In this document: positions 1 through 5,378 of the stretch, piece by piece
Position numbering within the stretch: the first letter of the stretch is position 1
Layout: the number at the start of each line of letters is the position of its first letter
Assembly: GCA_003455555.1 (NCBI GenBank)
Contig: DMQX01000052.1
Span: forward strand, 1 to 8,368
DNA: 8,368 nucleotides
Source of the DNA: Candidatus Tayloriibacteriota bacterium
Lineage (GTDB): Bacteria > Patescibacteriota > Minisyncoccia > Phycocordibacterales > UBA11359
Direction: 5' to 3'
The notes under the pieces: generated by a model
The model's input: the letters and a program-made list of their open reading frames with translations, nothing else
Told to the model about the DNA's origin: nothing
Database searches by the model: none
Program-made: the position numbers and the translations under genes

Positions 1-2
1 TT

Positions 3-518
3 TTACTCGCGAACAAATTCGGCATTAATGATATAAGAACCTTTGCTTTCCAATAATTTACCGGTAACCATTAGGTAGTCACCAACTTTTATGTCGCTAA
101 TCGTCTGTTTCTGACCCAGATGATTTATTAATTTTGTGGCACCCGAAGTCTCGATCACCCAGTCGAAAGTGTTGGAGTTGAGGCTCATGCTTGTTTTTAT
201 CGTATTTCCAGTAATTTCTGTGACACGTGCACCTTGAATATAGGTCAAACCGTTATTGGCAATGTTGATACTGGAAGTCTGGAAACCACCTACGGCAGGA
301 GCCGCGCCCGCAGCACTCACCGTGGCGAGCGCTCCACTTTTTTCCAATTTAGAAACGGCCGGCTTGGTAGCGGCAAAAAGTATCAGTCCGGACAACAAAA
401 CAATCCCAGCCGAAATCGCCGAGATCATAAGCATCTTTTGAAAATTATTTGTCGCAAGTTGAGACCCTGCTTCGAGTACTCGAAATTTCAGGTTTTTCTG
501 TAGGGTAATTCTTTGCAT
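3..518 (-). CDS. Unrecognised membrane-anchored protein with C-terminal beta-rich domain (DUF5666-like?)
   Basis: A complete 171-residue protein. Residues 1-28 are polar and basic. Residues 29-51 form one strong hydrophobic helix, followed by a low-complexity Ala/Gly/Ser linker (about 60-80). The C-terminal part (about 93-171) alternates short beta-type segments, with GARVTEITGNTI near its start and DIKVGDYLMVTGKL near its end. That pattern resembles small OB-like or DUF5666-type domains, in which a 'VGD.v.V.G' motif recurs. The topology suggests a cytoplasmic N-terminus and an extracytoplasmic C-terminal domain. It lies 26 bases after engB on the same strand, so the two may be co-transcribed. 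A TATAAC box at 530-535 could also give it its own start. The first ATG is used because no better signal precedes the internal Met29 or Met31. I cannot assign a function; the domain resemblance is only a fold-level guess. Confidence 0.75.
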   Translation of the reverse strand: MQRITLQKNLKFRVLEAGSQLATNNFQKMLMISAISAGIVLLSGLILFAATKPAVSKLEKSGALATVSAAGAAPAVGGFQTSSINIANNGLTYIQGARVTEITGNTIKTSMSLNSNTFDWVIETSGATKLINHLGQKQTISDIKVGDYLMVTGKLLESKGSYIINAEFVRE

Positions 519-529
519 ACACCATAGCC

Positions 530-535
530 GTTATA
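530..535 (-). promoter_or_regulatory. Possible -10 box (TATAAC) for the membrane protein ending at position 3
   Basis: TATAAC on the minus strand matches the TATAAT consensus at five of six bases and ends 11 bases before the ATG at 518. A start about 7 bases downstream would leave a leader of only a few bases. I find no recognisable -35 element at 16-18 bases. The gene could instead be transcribed from the engB promoter. Confidence 0.25.
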
Positions 536-544
536 CAGCAGAAA

Positions 545-1108
545 TTATTTCAGGCGCTGTAATATCTCGATTCTACCCTCACCAGTTTTAGCTGAGCACG
601 GGACGATGTCCATCCCAGGTAATTTAGAGGCCAAATTCTTCATCTGCCCACTCCTTTCTTTCTGGTTTAAAACATCCGCTTTATTAGCCACGATCAAAAT
701 ATCCTGTTCATTTTCCTGCAAGATCCTGAGCATTTCTAGGTCAAGCGGCGTTGGTCCGATTTTCATGTCGATAACGAGAACGGCCTTACGTTTATAGACT
801 TTCTCCATAAAGTACCATTGGATCATCTTGGCCAGCTGTTCCCTTTTCTCCAGATCCATTTTGGCAAAACCATAACCGGGCAGATCAACAAAATAGATCG
901 AGTTGTTAACCAGGAAAAAGTTTAACTCCCGGGTTTTGCCTGGTGTTTTACCAGATTTAACCAAATCCTTGCTTTTAAGCAAACAATTTATGAGACTGGA
1001 TTTCCCGACGTTCGAACGCCCGATAAAAGCAACCTGAGGTACAGGTTCGTACAAAATATCGTCCGTCCCCCTTATACCCTTCTTGAATTCAGCGCTTTTT
1101 ATGTCCAT
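545..1108 (-). CDS. engB: EngB/YihA/YsxC family ribosome-biogenesis GTP-binding protein
   Basis: A 187-residue single-domain GTPase of the EngB (YihA/YsxC) family, close to the usual family size of about 190-210. The G motifs are in order: G1 GRSNVGKS at 30-37, a switch I segment with KTPGKTRELNFF and conserved threonines around 55-59, G3 DLPGYG at 75-80, G4 NKAD at 142-145, and G5 SAK at 172-174. The GRSNVGKSS and PGYGFAK signatures are diagnostic for this family within the TRAFAC GTPases. Family members are usually essential and act in late large-subunit ribosome assembly in the cytoplasm. The gene is divergent from the carboxypeptidase gene, with 77 bases between the two ATGs, and may lead an operon with the downstream membrane protein. 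G4 reads NKAD where many EngB proteins have TKxD; this is the general GTPase form and should not impair guanine recognition. Confidence 0.96.
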   Translation of the reverse strand: MDIKSAEFKKGIRGTDDILYEPVPQVAFIGRSNVGKSSLINCLLKSKDLVKSGKTPGKTRELNFFLVNNSIYFVDLPGYGFAKMDLEKREQLAKMIQWYFMEKVYKRKAVLVIDMKIGPTPLDLEMLRILQENEQDILIVANKADVLNQKERSGQMKNLASKLPGMDIVPCSAKTGEGRIEILQRLK

Positions 1109-1117
1109 ATAGAGTGA

Positions 1118-1146
1118 ATGCTAACTGAAATAAGGCCTTTTGTCAT
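1118..1146 (-). promoter_or_regulatory. Candidate sigma70-type promoter of engB
   Basis: On the minus strand, ATGACA (1141-1146) is followed after 17 bases by TAGCAT (1118-1123). These match the -35 and -10 consensus at five and four of six bases. The -10 box ends 9 bases before the engB ATG, so a start about 7 bases downstream would leave a leader of roughly 2-4 bases. No Shine-Dalgarno sequence lies before the ATG. Confidence 0.45.
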
Positions 1147-1170
1147 TTTTATGCCCAAATTAGGCAGATA

Positions 1171-1179
1171 TGCTACACT
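1171..1179 (+). promoter_or_regulatory. Candidate extended -10 promoter of the VanY-type carboxypeptidase
   Basis: TGCTACACT has the TGn extension plus a -10 hexamer TACACT (1174-1179, four of six consensus bases). No good -35 lies 16-18 bases upstream, as is common for extended -10 promoters. Exactly 6 bases (1180-1185) separate the hexamer from the ATG at 1186, placing the expected start on or next to the A of the start codon. Confidence 0.4.
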
Positions 1180-1185
1180 ATATGG

Positions 1186-2097
1186 ATGAAAAAATTCATT
1201 GAAAAACACTTTACCCCGGCCCAAGTCGAGTCCTGGGGCGGCATTTTGTTTTTGATAGCCACGGTAATAATAGGTTATTTTTTGATTAGTCTTTCCTTGG
1301 ACGTCCGATCCATAAAAAGTGAATTGTCGGTTAAGACCAAAGACTATGATGAAAAACTCGCGGCGCTTCAATCCGACTTTGCTACATCCACAAAAAACAG
1401 TGGTGACTTAGCTCAGCAGCTGGCCATGCAACAGGATAAAAGTAACAACCTGGACCAAACCCTGAGTGACATTGCCAGCACCGTAGGCACGCTCGAAAAA
1501 CTTTCAAAAACAGACAAAGAGCTGCTGCAAAAATATTCCAAAGTCTATTTTCTGAACGAAAATTACGTACCACTTAGTCTGAACGAGATCGATCAGCAGT
1601 ATCTTCAAGACAAGAGCAAAACCCTTGAATTTCACACAAACGTTTTGCCTTTTTTGACCCGTATGCTCGATGATGCGGCCAATAACAGTTCGACGGTTAT
1701 TCAGATAGCCTCAGCCTACCGTTCTTTCGGTACCCAGGCTTCTCTTAAATCCGGTTACGTGGTGACTTTTGGTTCAGGTGCGAACAAATTCTCTGCTGAA
1801 CAAGGTTACTCTGAACACCAACTAGGTACAGCAATTGACCTTAGTGCCCCCGATACAACAACCTTACTATCCACCACTTTTGAAAATACCGCCGCTTACA
1901 ATTGGCTGGTAAATAACGCTTATAAATATGGCTTTATTCTGTCCTATCCAAAAGGTAATTCGTACTATCAATATGAACCATGGCACTGGAGATTTGTCGG
2001 TGAAAAACTCGCAAAATACTTACACAGCAATAAAAAGAACTTCTACGACGTAGACCAGCGATTCATCGACGGCTACCTCGCGACGATCTTCGATTAG
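1186..2097 (+). CDS. Membrane-anchored VanY-type D-alanyl-D-alanine carboxypeptidase (peptidase M15B)
   Basis: A 303-residue protein. A hydrophobic segment at about 17-37 acts as an uncleaved N-terminal membrane anchor. Residues about 40-115 are charged and heptad-like, probably a coiled-coil stalk. The catalytic domain (about 145-280) has the M15B/VanY signatures: SAYRSF at 176-181, SEHQLGTAID at 209-218 with zinc ligands His211 and Asp218, and EPWHWR at 264-269 with the catalytic Glu264 and zinc ligand His267. All expected active-site residues are present. Family members remove the terminal D-Ala from peptidoglycan stem peptides outside the membrane. No vancomycin-resistance genes are nearby, so routine wall trimming is more likely than resistance. 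The ATG at 1186 is used; the overlapping ATG at 1182 is in another frame. The stop TAG overlaps the stop of the convergent DUF5667 gene by 4 bases. Confidence 0.93.
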   Translation: MKKFIEKHFTPAQVESWGGILFLIATVIIGYFLISLSLDVRSIKSELSVKTKDYDEKLAALQSDFATSTKNSGDLAQQLAMQQDKSNNLDQTLSDIASTVGTLEKLSKTDKELLQKYSKVYFLNENYVPLSLNEIDQQYLQDKSKTLEFHTNVLPFLTRMLDDAANNSSTVIQIASAYRSFGTQASLKSGYVVTFGSGANKFSAEQGYSEHQLGTAIDLSAPDTTTLLSTTFENTAAYNWLVNNAYKYGFILSYPKGNSYYQYEPWHWRFVGEKLAKYLHSNKKNFYDVDQRFIDGYLATIFD

Positions 2098-2795
2098 TTA
2101 TCTTCACTCTTTCCACCCTTTAGTTCGTACATAATAATACTGTGGGAGTGGAGTATTTTGGTCAAACGGTCGCCCTGATCATCCCGAGAGGAGTTGTCAC
2201 CAGAAGAATCGGAGCTTGTGGCATTATTATCATCCCCCTGATTATCATTTTCGACTTTCAAAGTTGTAGTAGCGCTTGTAGTAGCATTTAAGTTTCCAGC
2301 ATTAGCCTCGTCGTTGCCCTTGAGTTTTTTAAGAGCGTTTTCCGCTCTGACCTCTTGCGCCTTGATTTGGCTCTGTATAAATATTTTTTGATCCGAGCTT
2401 AATGGCCGCGCGTTGTTCAATTTCTCTGCTTCCGAAAGACGCTCATCCACAAGTTGAACTTCGTACTCAGCCTTGGCTTTAGGAGAATTGTACATGAAGG
2501 CTCTGACGATAGGCTCTTCTACGTTAGTTTTAAGAGGATAGAGCAGATCTCCAGGTAAAGCATGAGTGGAGGCATAAACTGCCAACCCACCTGATGCCAC
2601 AAAAACCAAGCAAACCGCTACACCGACCCGGAAGCTTTGGAATAAGAAAAAATATTGCGACTGAGGCTTACTGACACTCGTTATTCCCGTTTTGACAAGA
2701 AACTCATCGCGCAAAAAAGCACGCTCGCTTCTAGCCAGGGAAACGCTTCTAAGTTTTTTTATAAATTGTTTAAAGTTTGGATTAAAATTGTTCAT
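2094..2795 (-). CDS. DUF5667-type single-pass membrane protein, probable anti-sigma factor
   Basis: A 233-residue protein. The N-terminal 50 residues are basic and cytoplasmic-looking (FKQFIKKLRSVSLARSERAFLRDEF). A transmembrane helix spans about 55-76. After it comes ALPGDLLYPLK at 79-89, then a charged helical stretch with KAKAEYEVQLVDERLSEAEKL, the typical start and helix of DUF5667. Residues about 160-210 are a disordered linker rich in Asn, Asp, Ser and Thr, followed by a short tail. It starts 5 bases after the sigma-factor stop, so the two are almost certainly co-transcribed. DUF5667 proteins commonly follow ECF sigma genes, and the topology (cytoplasmic N-terminus, external sensor part) suits an anti-sigma factor. 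That role is inferred; I see no zinc-binding HxxxCxxC motif, so this is not the classic ZAS type. No Shine-Dalgarno sequence precedes its ATG. Confidence 0.82.
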   Translation of the reverse strand: MNNFNPNFKQFIKKLRSVSLARSERAFLRDEFLVKTGITSVSKPQSQYFFLFQSFRVGVAVCLVFVASGGLAVYASTHALPGDLLYPLKTNVEEPIVRAFMYNSPKAKAEYEVQLVDERLSEAEKLNNARPLSSDQKIFIQSQIKAQEVRAENALKKLKGNDEANAGNLNATTSATTTLKVENDNQGDDNNATSSDSSGDNSSRDDQGDRLTKILHSHSIIMYELKGGKSEDN

Positions 2796-2800
2796 TTTAG

Positions 2801-3298
2801 TTATTGTCGTATAAACTTCTTTAACCTGCCGACCGCCCGATGGATCCTGACTGAAACAGTATTCTTGTTCTGTTTCAAAGTCGTGGATATTTCTTCGGAG
2901 GTCAGACCTTCAACATAGTGCCACACGATCAGCTGCTGGTCGTCCGGAGAAAGCTTTTCGAGCTTACCTAGGACAGTTTGCATTTCAGAATGCTTATCGG
3001 CAGCTGCATTCACATCAACCGGATCAAAACCGGCTTCCATGAGATTCTCCAAAGATTCGCCTTTGCGTTTCCTATACCAATCAATCACCGCATTACCGGC
3101 AATTTTGTAGAGCAATGCGCGCATATTCTCTATGTTATTGCCTTCTTGGATATATTTCCAAGCTCGGATAAATGTATCTTGAGCAAGATCCTTCGCGAGG
3201 TCACGATTGTTAGTCTTGTAGAAACAGAAGCGGAATATCGCCTCCAAGTACTCATCGTACGCCTTAACAAATTGTTGTTCAGTTGTTGATTTACCCAT
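2801..3298 (-). CDS. ECF-type RNA polymerase sigma factor (sigma-70 family)
   Basis: A 165-residue protein, the normal ECF size, with only regions 2 and 4. Region 2 covers about 12-78, with DLAKDLAQDTFIRAWKYI (33-50) as the 2.1-2.2 core and ALLYKIAGNAVIDWYRKRK (61-79) as the 2.3-2.4 helix that reads the -10 element. A linker follows (80-105). Region 4 (about 106-162) holds LEKLSPDDQQLIVWHYVEGLTSEEISTTL and the recognition helix NKNTVSVRIHRAVGRLKKF. It directs core polymerase to a specific promoter set, probably an envelope or stress response given the membrane partner. It is the first gene of a two-gene unit with the DUF5667 protein. It lies 116 bases downstream of the histidine kinase stop on the same strand, so read-through is possible, although its upstream region has its own repeats and promoter-like sequences. 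Confidence 0.92.
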   Translation of the reverse strand: MGKSTTEQQFVKAYDEYLEAIFRFCFYKTNNRDLAKDLAQDTFIRAWKYIQEGNNIENMRALLYKIAGNAVIDWYRKRKGESLENLMEAGFDPVDVNAAADKHSEMQTVLGKLEKLSPDDQQLIVWHYVEGLTSEEISTTLKQNKNTVSVRIHRAVGRLKKFIRQ

Positions 3299-3304
3299 AG
3301 TAGA

Positions 3305-3330
3305 GACGTGATAACGTGACTTTATTTACA
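3305..3330 (-). promoter_or_regulatory. Speculative ECF-type self-promoter of the sigma gene
   Basis: On the minus strand, TGTAAA (3325-3330) is followed after 16 bases by CGTC (3305-3308). The arrangement recalls ECF promoters of the TGAAAC-N16-CGTC kind, but the -35 part matches at only four of six bases. CGTC ends 6 bases before the ATG at 3298, the same spacing as the sigma70-like -10 boxes elsewhere in this window. CGTC lies in a pair of ACGTGA direct repeats (plus strand 3306-3311 and 3314-3319), which could instead be an operator. An alternative -10 is TATATA at 3331-3336, which lacks a -35. Confidence 0.2.
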
Positions 3331-3331
3331 T

Positions 3332-3362
3332 ATATACACTAGTTATGCACCGACTTATGCAC
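3332..3362. repeat. Tandem short direct repeats (TTATGCAC) upstream of the sigma gene
   Basis: On the plus strand, TTATGCAC occurs exactly at 3343-3350 and 3355-3362, a 12-base period. A degenerate copy, ATATACAC (six of eight matches), lies at 3332-3339, 11 bases before the first. About one helical turn separates the copies, as expected for a tandem protein-binding site on one face of the DNA. They lie 34-64 bases upstream of the sigma-factor ATG, in the only longer non-coding stretch of the regulatory block (3299-3414). The binding protein is unknown. Confidence 0.5.
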
Positions 3363-3414
3363 TTATTCTAATGTAAGGCTAACACAAGTCTTTCAAGTAA
3401 ACAACCCGACTTTT

Positions 3415-4290
3415 TTAGGCTTGAGCTTTGAGGGCAAGATAGAAAGTTGAGCCTTTTCCGGCCCCGCCAGAGTCGAACCAGATCCGGCCATGATGCTTGT
3501 CTACAATAGCCTTAGCGGCATATAGACCTAATCCCATGCCTTCGGTATCGGCATTTTTGGCATTGCTGCTGCGATAGAATTTCTTGAAAAGATGTCTGCC
3601 GTCAGCATAACTCACACCAATACCAGTATCATGAACTGCTAGCACAAGAGACTTTTTGTCCCGGGAGAAAGTAATAGTAATTACCCCACCGGCTGGCGTA
3701 TATTTTATCGCATTATCAATAAGCATATCAACCACAAACTGGATCTTGCGTTTGTCAGTCACTACGAGCGGCATCTCTGGGTCCGCATTTATCTTGAAAC
3801 TGACGTTCTTGGTCCGGATTTGGTCGCCATATTTCTGCAATGACACATTCACAGTCTCACGCAGCGAGGTGGCTTCGTAGGCGTATTCCAAGTGTCGGTC
3901 AAACTGTGCAAAGCCAACCATCAAGTCAACGATTTCCATCAAGCGCTGGTTACTGTTCTCCATGTGCGCCAGAATATCTTGCTTCTGCTGTTCGGTTATG
4001 TTGTTGCGTAACATTTCAATCGCCCACTTCACACCGGTCAGAGGTGTGCGAAATTTGTGAGTGATGATCGAAACAAATTCTTCGCGAGAACGTTCATTTT
4101 CGATCTGGGTTCGCCAGAGCACAAATAAAATGACAGTGATTATGCCGGTGGCGACGATCGGAATATAGCTGGGGTCCAATGCAGGAAACGCGGTCGTGAT
4201 TTCTTCATGAAAATATGTAGCCGCAACCAACAAACCGGAAAAGATGACCGTAAATAAAAAGACTAGAAATGTTTTTAGATGGCCCAACAT
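3415..4290 (-). CDS. Two-TM sensor histidine kinase without an adjacent response regulator
   Basis: A 291-residue kinase. Two transmembrane helices (about 8-26 and 42-59) flank a very short loop of about 15 residues, so there is essentially no extracellular sensor domain. There is no HAMP or PAS domain. The dimerisation domain has the H-box FVSIITHKFRTPLTGVKW with phospho-acceptor His78. The ATPase domain follows: N-box around DNAIKYTP (192-199, Asn193), G1 DTGIG at 221-225, an F-box-like FKKFYRS at 235-241, and G2 GMGLGL at 251-256. All ATP-binding boxes are present. The residue after the phospho-histidine is Lys, not the usual Glu or Asp. It starts 6 bases after the AI-2E family permease stop, implying one transcript, and the permease may supply its input. 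No response regulator is in the window, so the partner must be encoded elsewhere. No Shine-Dalgarno sequence precedes the ATG. Confidence 0.93.
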   Translation of the reverse strand: MLGHLKTFLVFLFTVIFSGLLVAATYFHEEITTAFPALDPSYIPIVATGIITVILFVLWRTQIENERSREEFVSIITHKFRTPLTGVKWAIEMLRNNITEQQKQDILAHMENSNQRLMEIVDLMVGFAQFDRHLEYAYEATSLRETVNVSLQKYGDQIRTKNVSFKINADPEMPLVVTDKRKIQFVVDMLIDNAIKYTPAGGVITITFSRDKKSLVLAVHDTGIGVSYADGRHLFKKFYRSSNAKNADTEGMGLGLYAAKAIVDKHHGRIWFDSGGAGKGSTFYLALKAQA

Positions 4291-4296
4291 TGTAGT

Positions 4297-5325
4297 TTAT
4301 TGCGTGATCTTTGGAATCATATACTCGCGGTAGATTTCGAGAATAGCGATCAGGAAACTGATCATCATCGGCCCTACCAAAAAACCAAGTGGTCCAAAGG
4401 TGTATATGCCGCCGAGCACTGCGAAAAGAATGATCAGAGGATGTACTTGAGTACTGCGGCCGTACAGGACAGGCATCAGCAGATTATCGATAAGCCCGAC
4501 CAGCAAAATACCCCAAACCGCTAGGCCGATAGCCCCGATCAAATTGCCAGAAAGCAAAAGAAAAGCGATTCCAGGGACCACCACCAATGCAGTACCCACA
4601 AACGGCAATAATGAGGCAATAACGGTCACGGTGCCCCATAATGCAGCATTTGGCACGCCAAAGATCATAAAGCCTATGCCGACTAAAACCGCCTGAATAA
4701 TAGCGATGAGCAAAACCCCACGCACGACAGATGAGATCATTGACCCGATCCGGTGAAAGATCTTGACGTCATAAGCATCGTCAAGAGGACTCAGCTTGAC
4801 CATATAATCCAAAAACTTCCGGCCGTCTTTGAGAAAAAAGAAAAGCGTGATAAATACCAGAAAGAGGCCGAGCAGAGCCTGACCGGTACTGGAAATAATA
4901 TTGCCGGCATTACCTCCGATCCAAGCCACGATCTGTTGCAAGAAACCACGGAGGTCAAACGTAAACTGGGGAAAATACACCTGGACCGGCTTTTCTATAG
5001 TGGTGATCGCTTTTTGGAGATAGTCCACATGACTACCCTGCAATTCCATATACACATCACGCGATTGGTTAAAGATCTGAAGGGAAAGCAGTACCAAGGG
5101 CGTCAAAATAAAAACAATAGCAAGAATTATCACCACCGCAGCCGCCAGCTTGGACTTGCCGCTAAAACTTTTTAGCACGCGCTCATATAATGGATAGAGC
5201 AGGATCGCCAGAACCAACGCCAAAATAATTACATTAAGAAAAGGCTTATAAACCATGTACCCCATCAAGATACCGAGACCGAGCAAAACAAGAAAAAAAA
5301 CGACTTGAATTCTTTTTTGATTCAT
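4297..5325 (-). CDS. AI-2E family membrane transporter (PF01594 type)
   Basis: A 342-residue multi-pass protein of the normal AI-2E family size. Hydrophobic segments lie at about 7-25, 29-48, 60-82, 147-166, 202-223, 228-255, 261-288 and 297-330. The loop between the third and fourth (about 83-145) is the soluble part usual in this family. The C-terminal signature is present: DNLLMPVLYGR (280-290), HPLIILFAVLGGIYTFGPLG (295-314) and the following VGP at 317-319. Known members include TqsA, implicated in autoinducer-2 export, and Na+/H+ antiporters, so the substrate cannot be told from sequence. It heads a two-gene unit with the histidine kinase and is divergent from the phosphomannomutase gene across only 53 bases. 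Its extended -10 promoter places the start on the ATG. Confidence 0.93.
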   Translation of the reverse strand: MNQKRIQVVFFLVLLGLGILMGYMVYKPFLNVIILALVLAILLYPLYERVLKSFSGKSKLAAAVVIILAIVFILTPLVLLSLQIFNQSRDVYMELQGSHVDYLQKAITTIEKPVQVYFPQFTFDLRGFLQQIVAWIGGNAGNIISSTGQALLGLFLVFITLFFFLKDGRKFLDYMVKLSPLDDAYDVKIFHRIGSMISSVVRGVLLIAIIQAVLVGIGFMIFGVPNAALWGTVTVIASLLPFVGTALVVVPGIAFLLLSGNLIGAIGLAVWGILLVGLIDNLLMPVLYGRSTQVHPLIILFAVLGGIYTFGPLGFLVGPMMISFLIAILEIYREYMIPKITQ

Positions 5326-5331
5326 ACAATT

Positions 5332-5340
5332 ATTATAGCA
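5332..5340 (-). promoter_or_regulatory. Extended -10 promoter of the AI-2E transporter / histidine kinase unit
   Basis: TGCTATAAT on the minus strand is a perfect extended -10 element (TGn plus TATAAT at 5332-5337). Six bases (5326-5331) separate it from the ATG at 5325, so transcription should start at or next to the A of the start codon. I see no good -35, which an extended -10 does not strictly need. Confidence 0.6.
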
Positions 5341-5344
5341 CTAA

Positions 5345-5372
5345 TTGACTCAAGAATAATAAAGCTTATGAT
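5345..5372 (+). promoter_or_regulatory. Sigma70-type promoter of the phosphomannomutase / tlyA unit
   Basis: TTGACT (5345-5350), a 16-base spacer, then TATGAT (5367-5372): five of six matches at both -35 and -10. Six bases (5373-5378) lie between the -10 box and the ATG at 5379, predicting a leaderless transcript. AAGG at 5373-5376 is only two bases from the ATG, too close to act as a normal ribosome-binding site. Confidence 0.6.
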
Positions 5373-5378
5373 AAGGTT

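Noticed and set aside
1186..2097. A vancomycin-resistance role for the VanY-type protein
   Set aside because: No VanH, VanA/B or VanX homologue and no VanRS pair is present. The nearby histidine kinase lacks an adjacent regulator and sits with a permease, so ordinary peptidoglycan trimming is the simpler reading.
3343..3363. DnaA boxes or a replication origin at the TTATGCAC repeats next to AT-rich DNA
   Set aside because: Each copy misses the last base of TTWTNCACA, there are only two good copies, and no dnaA, dnaN or other origin-linked gene is nearby. They are kept as a repeat of unknown role.
4753..5175. A 140-codon plus-strand ORF opposite the AI-2E permease gene
   Set aside because: It is fully antisense to a well-supported gene, its product is a charged low-complexity string without recognisable motifs, and no promoter precedes it. 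It is a shadow frame.
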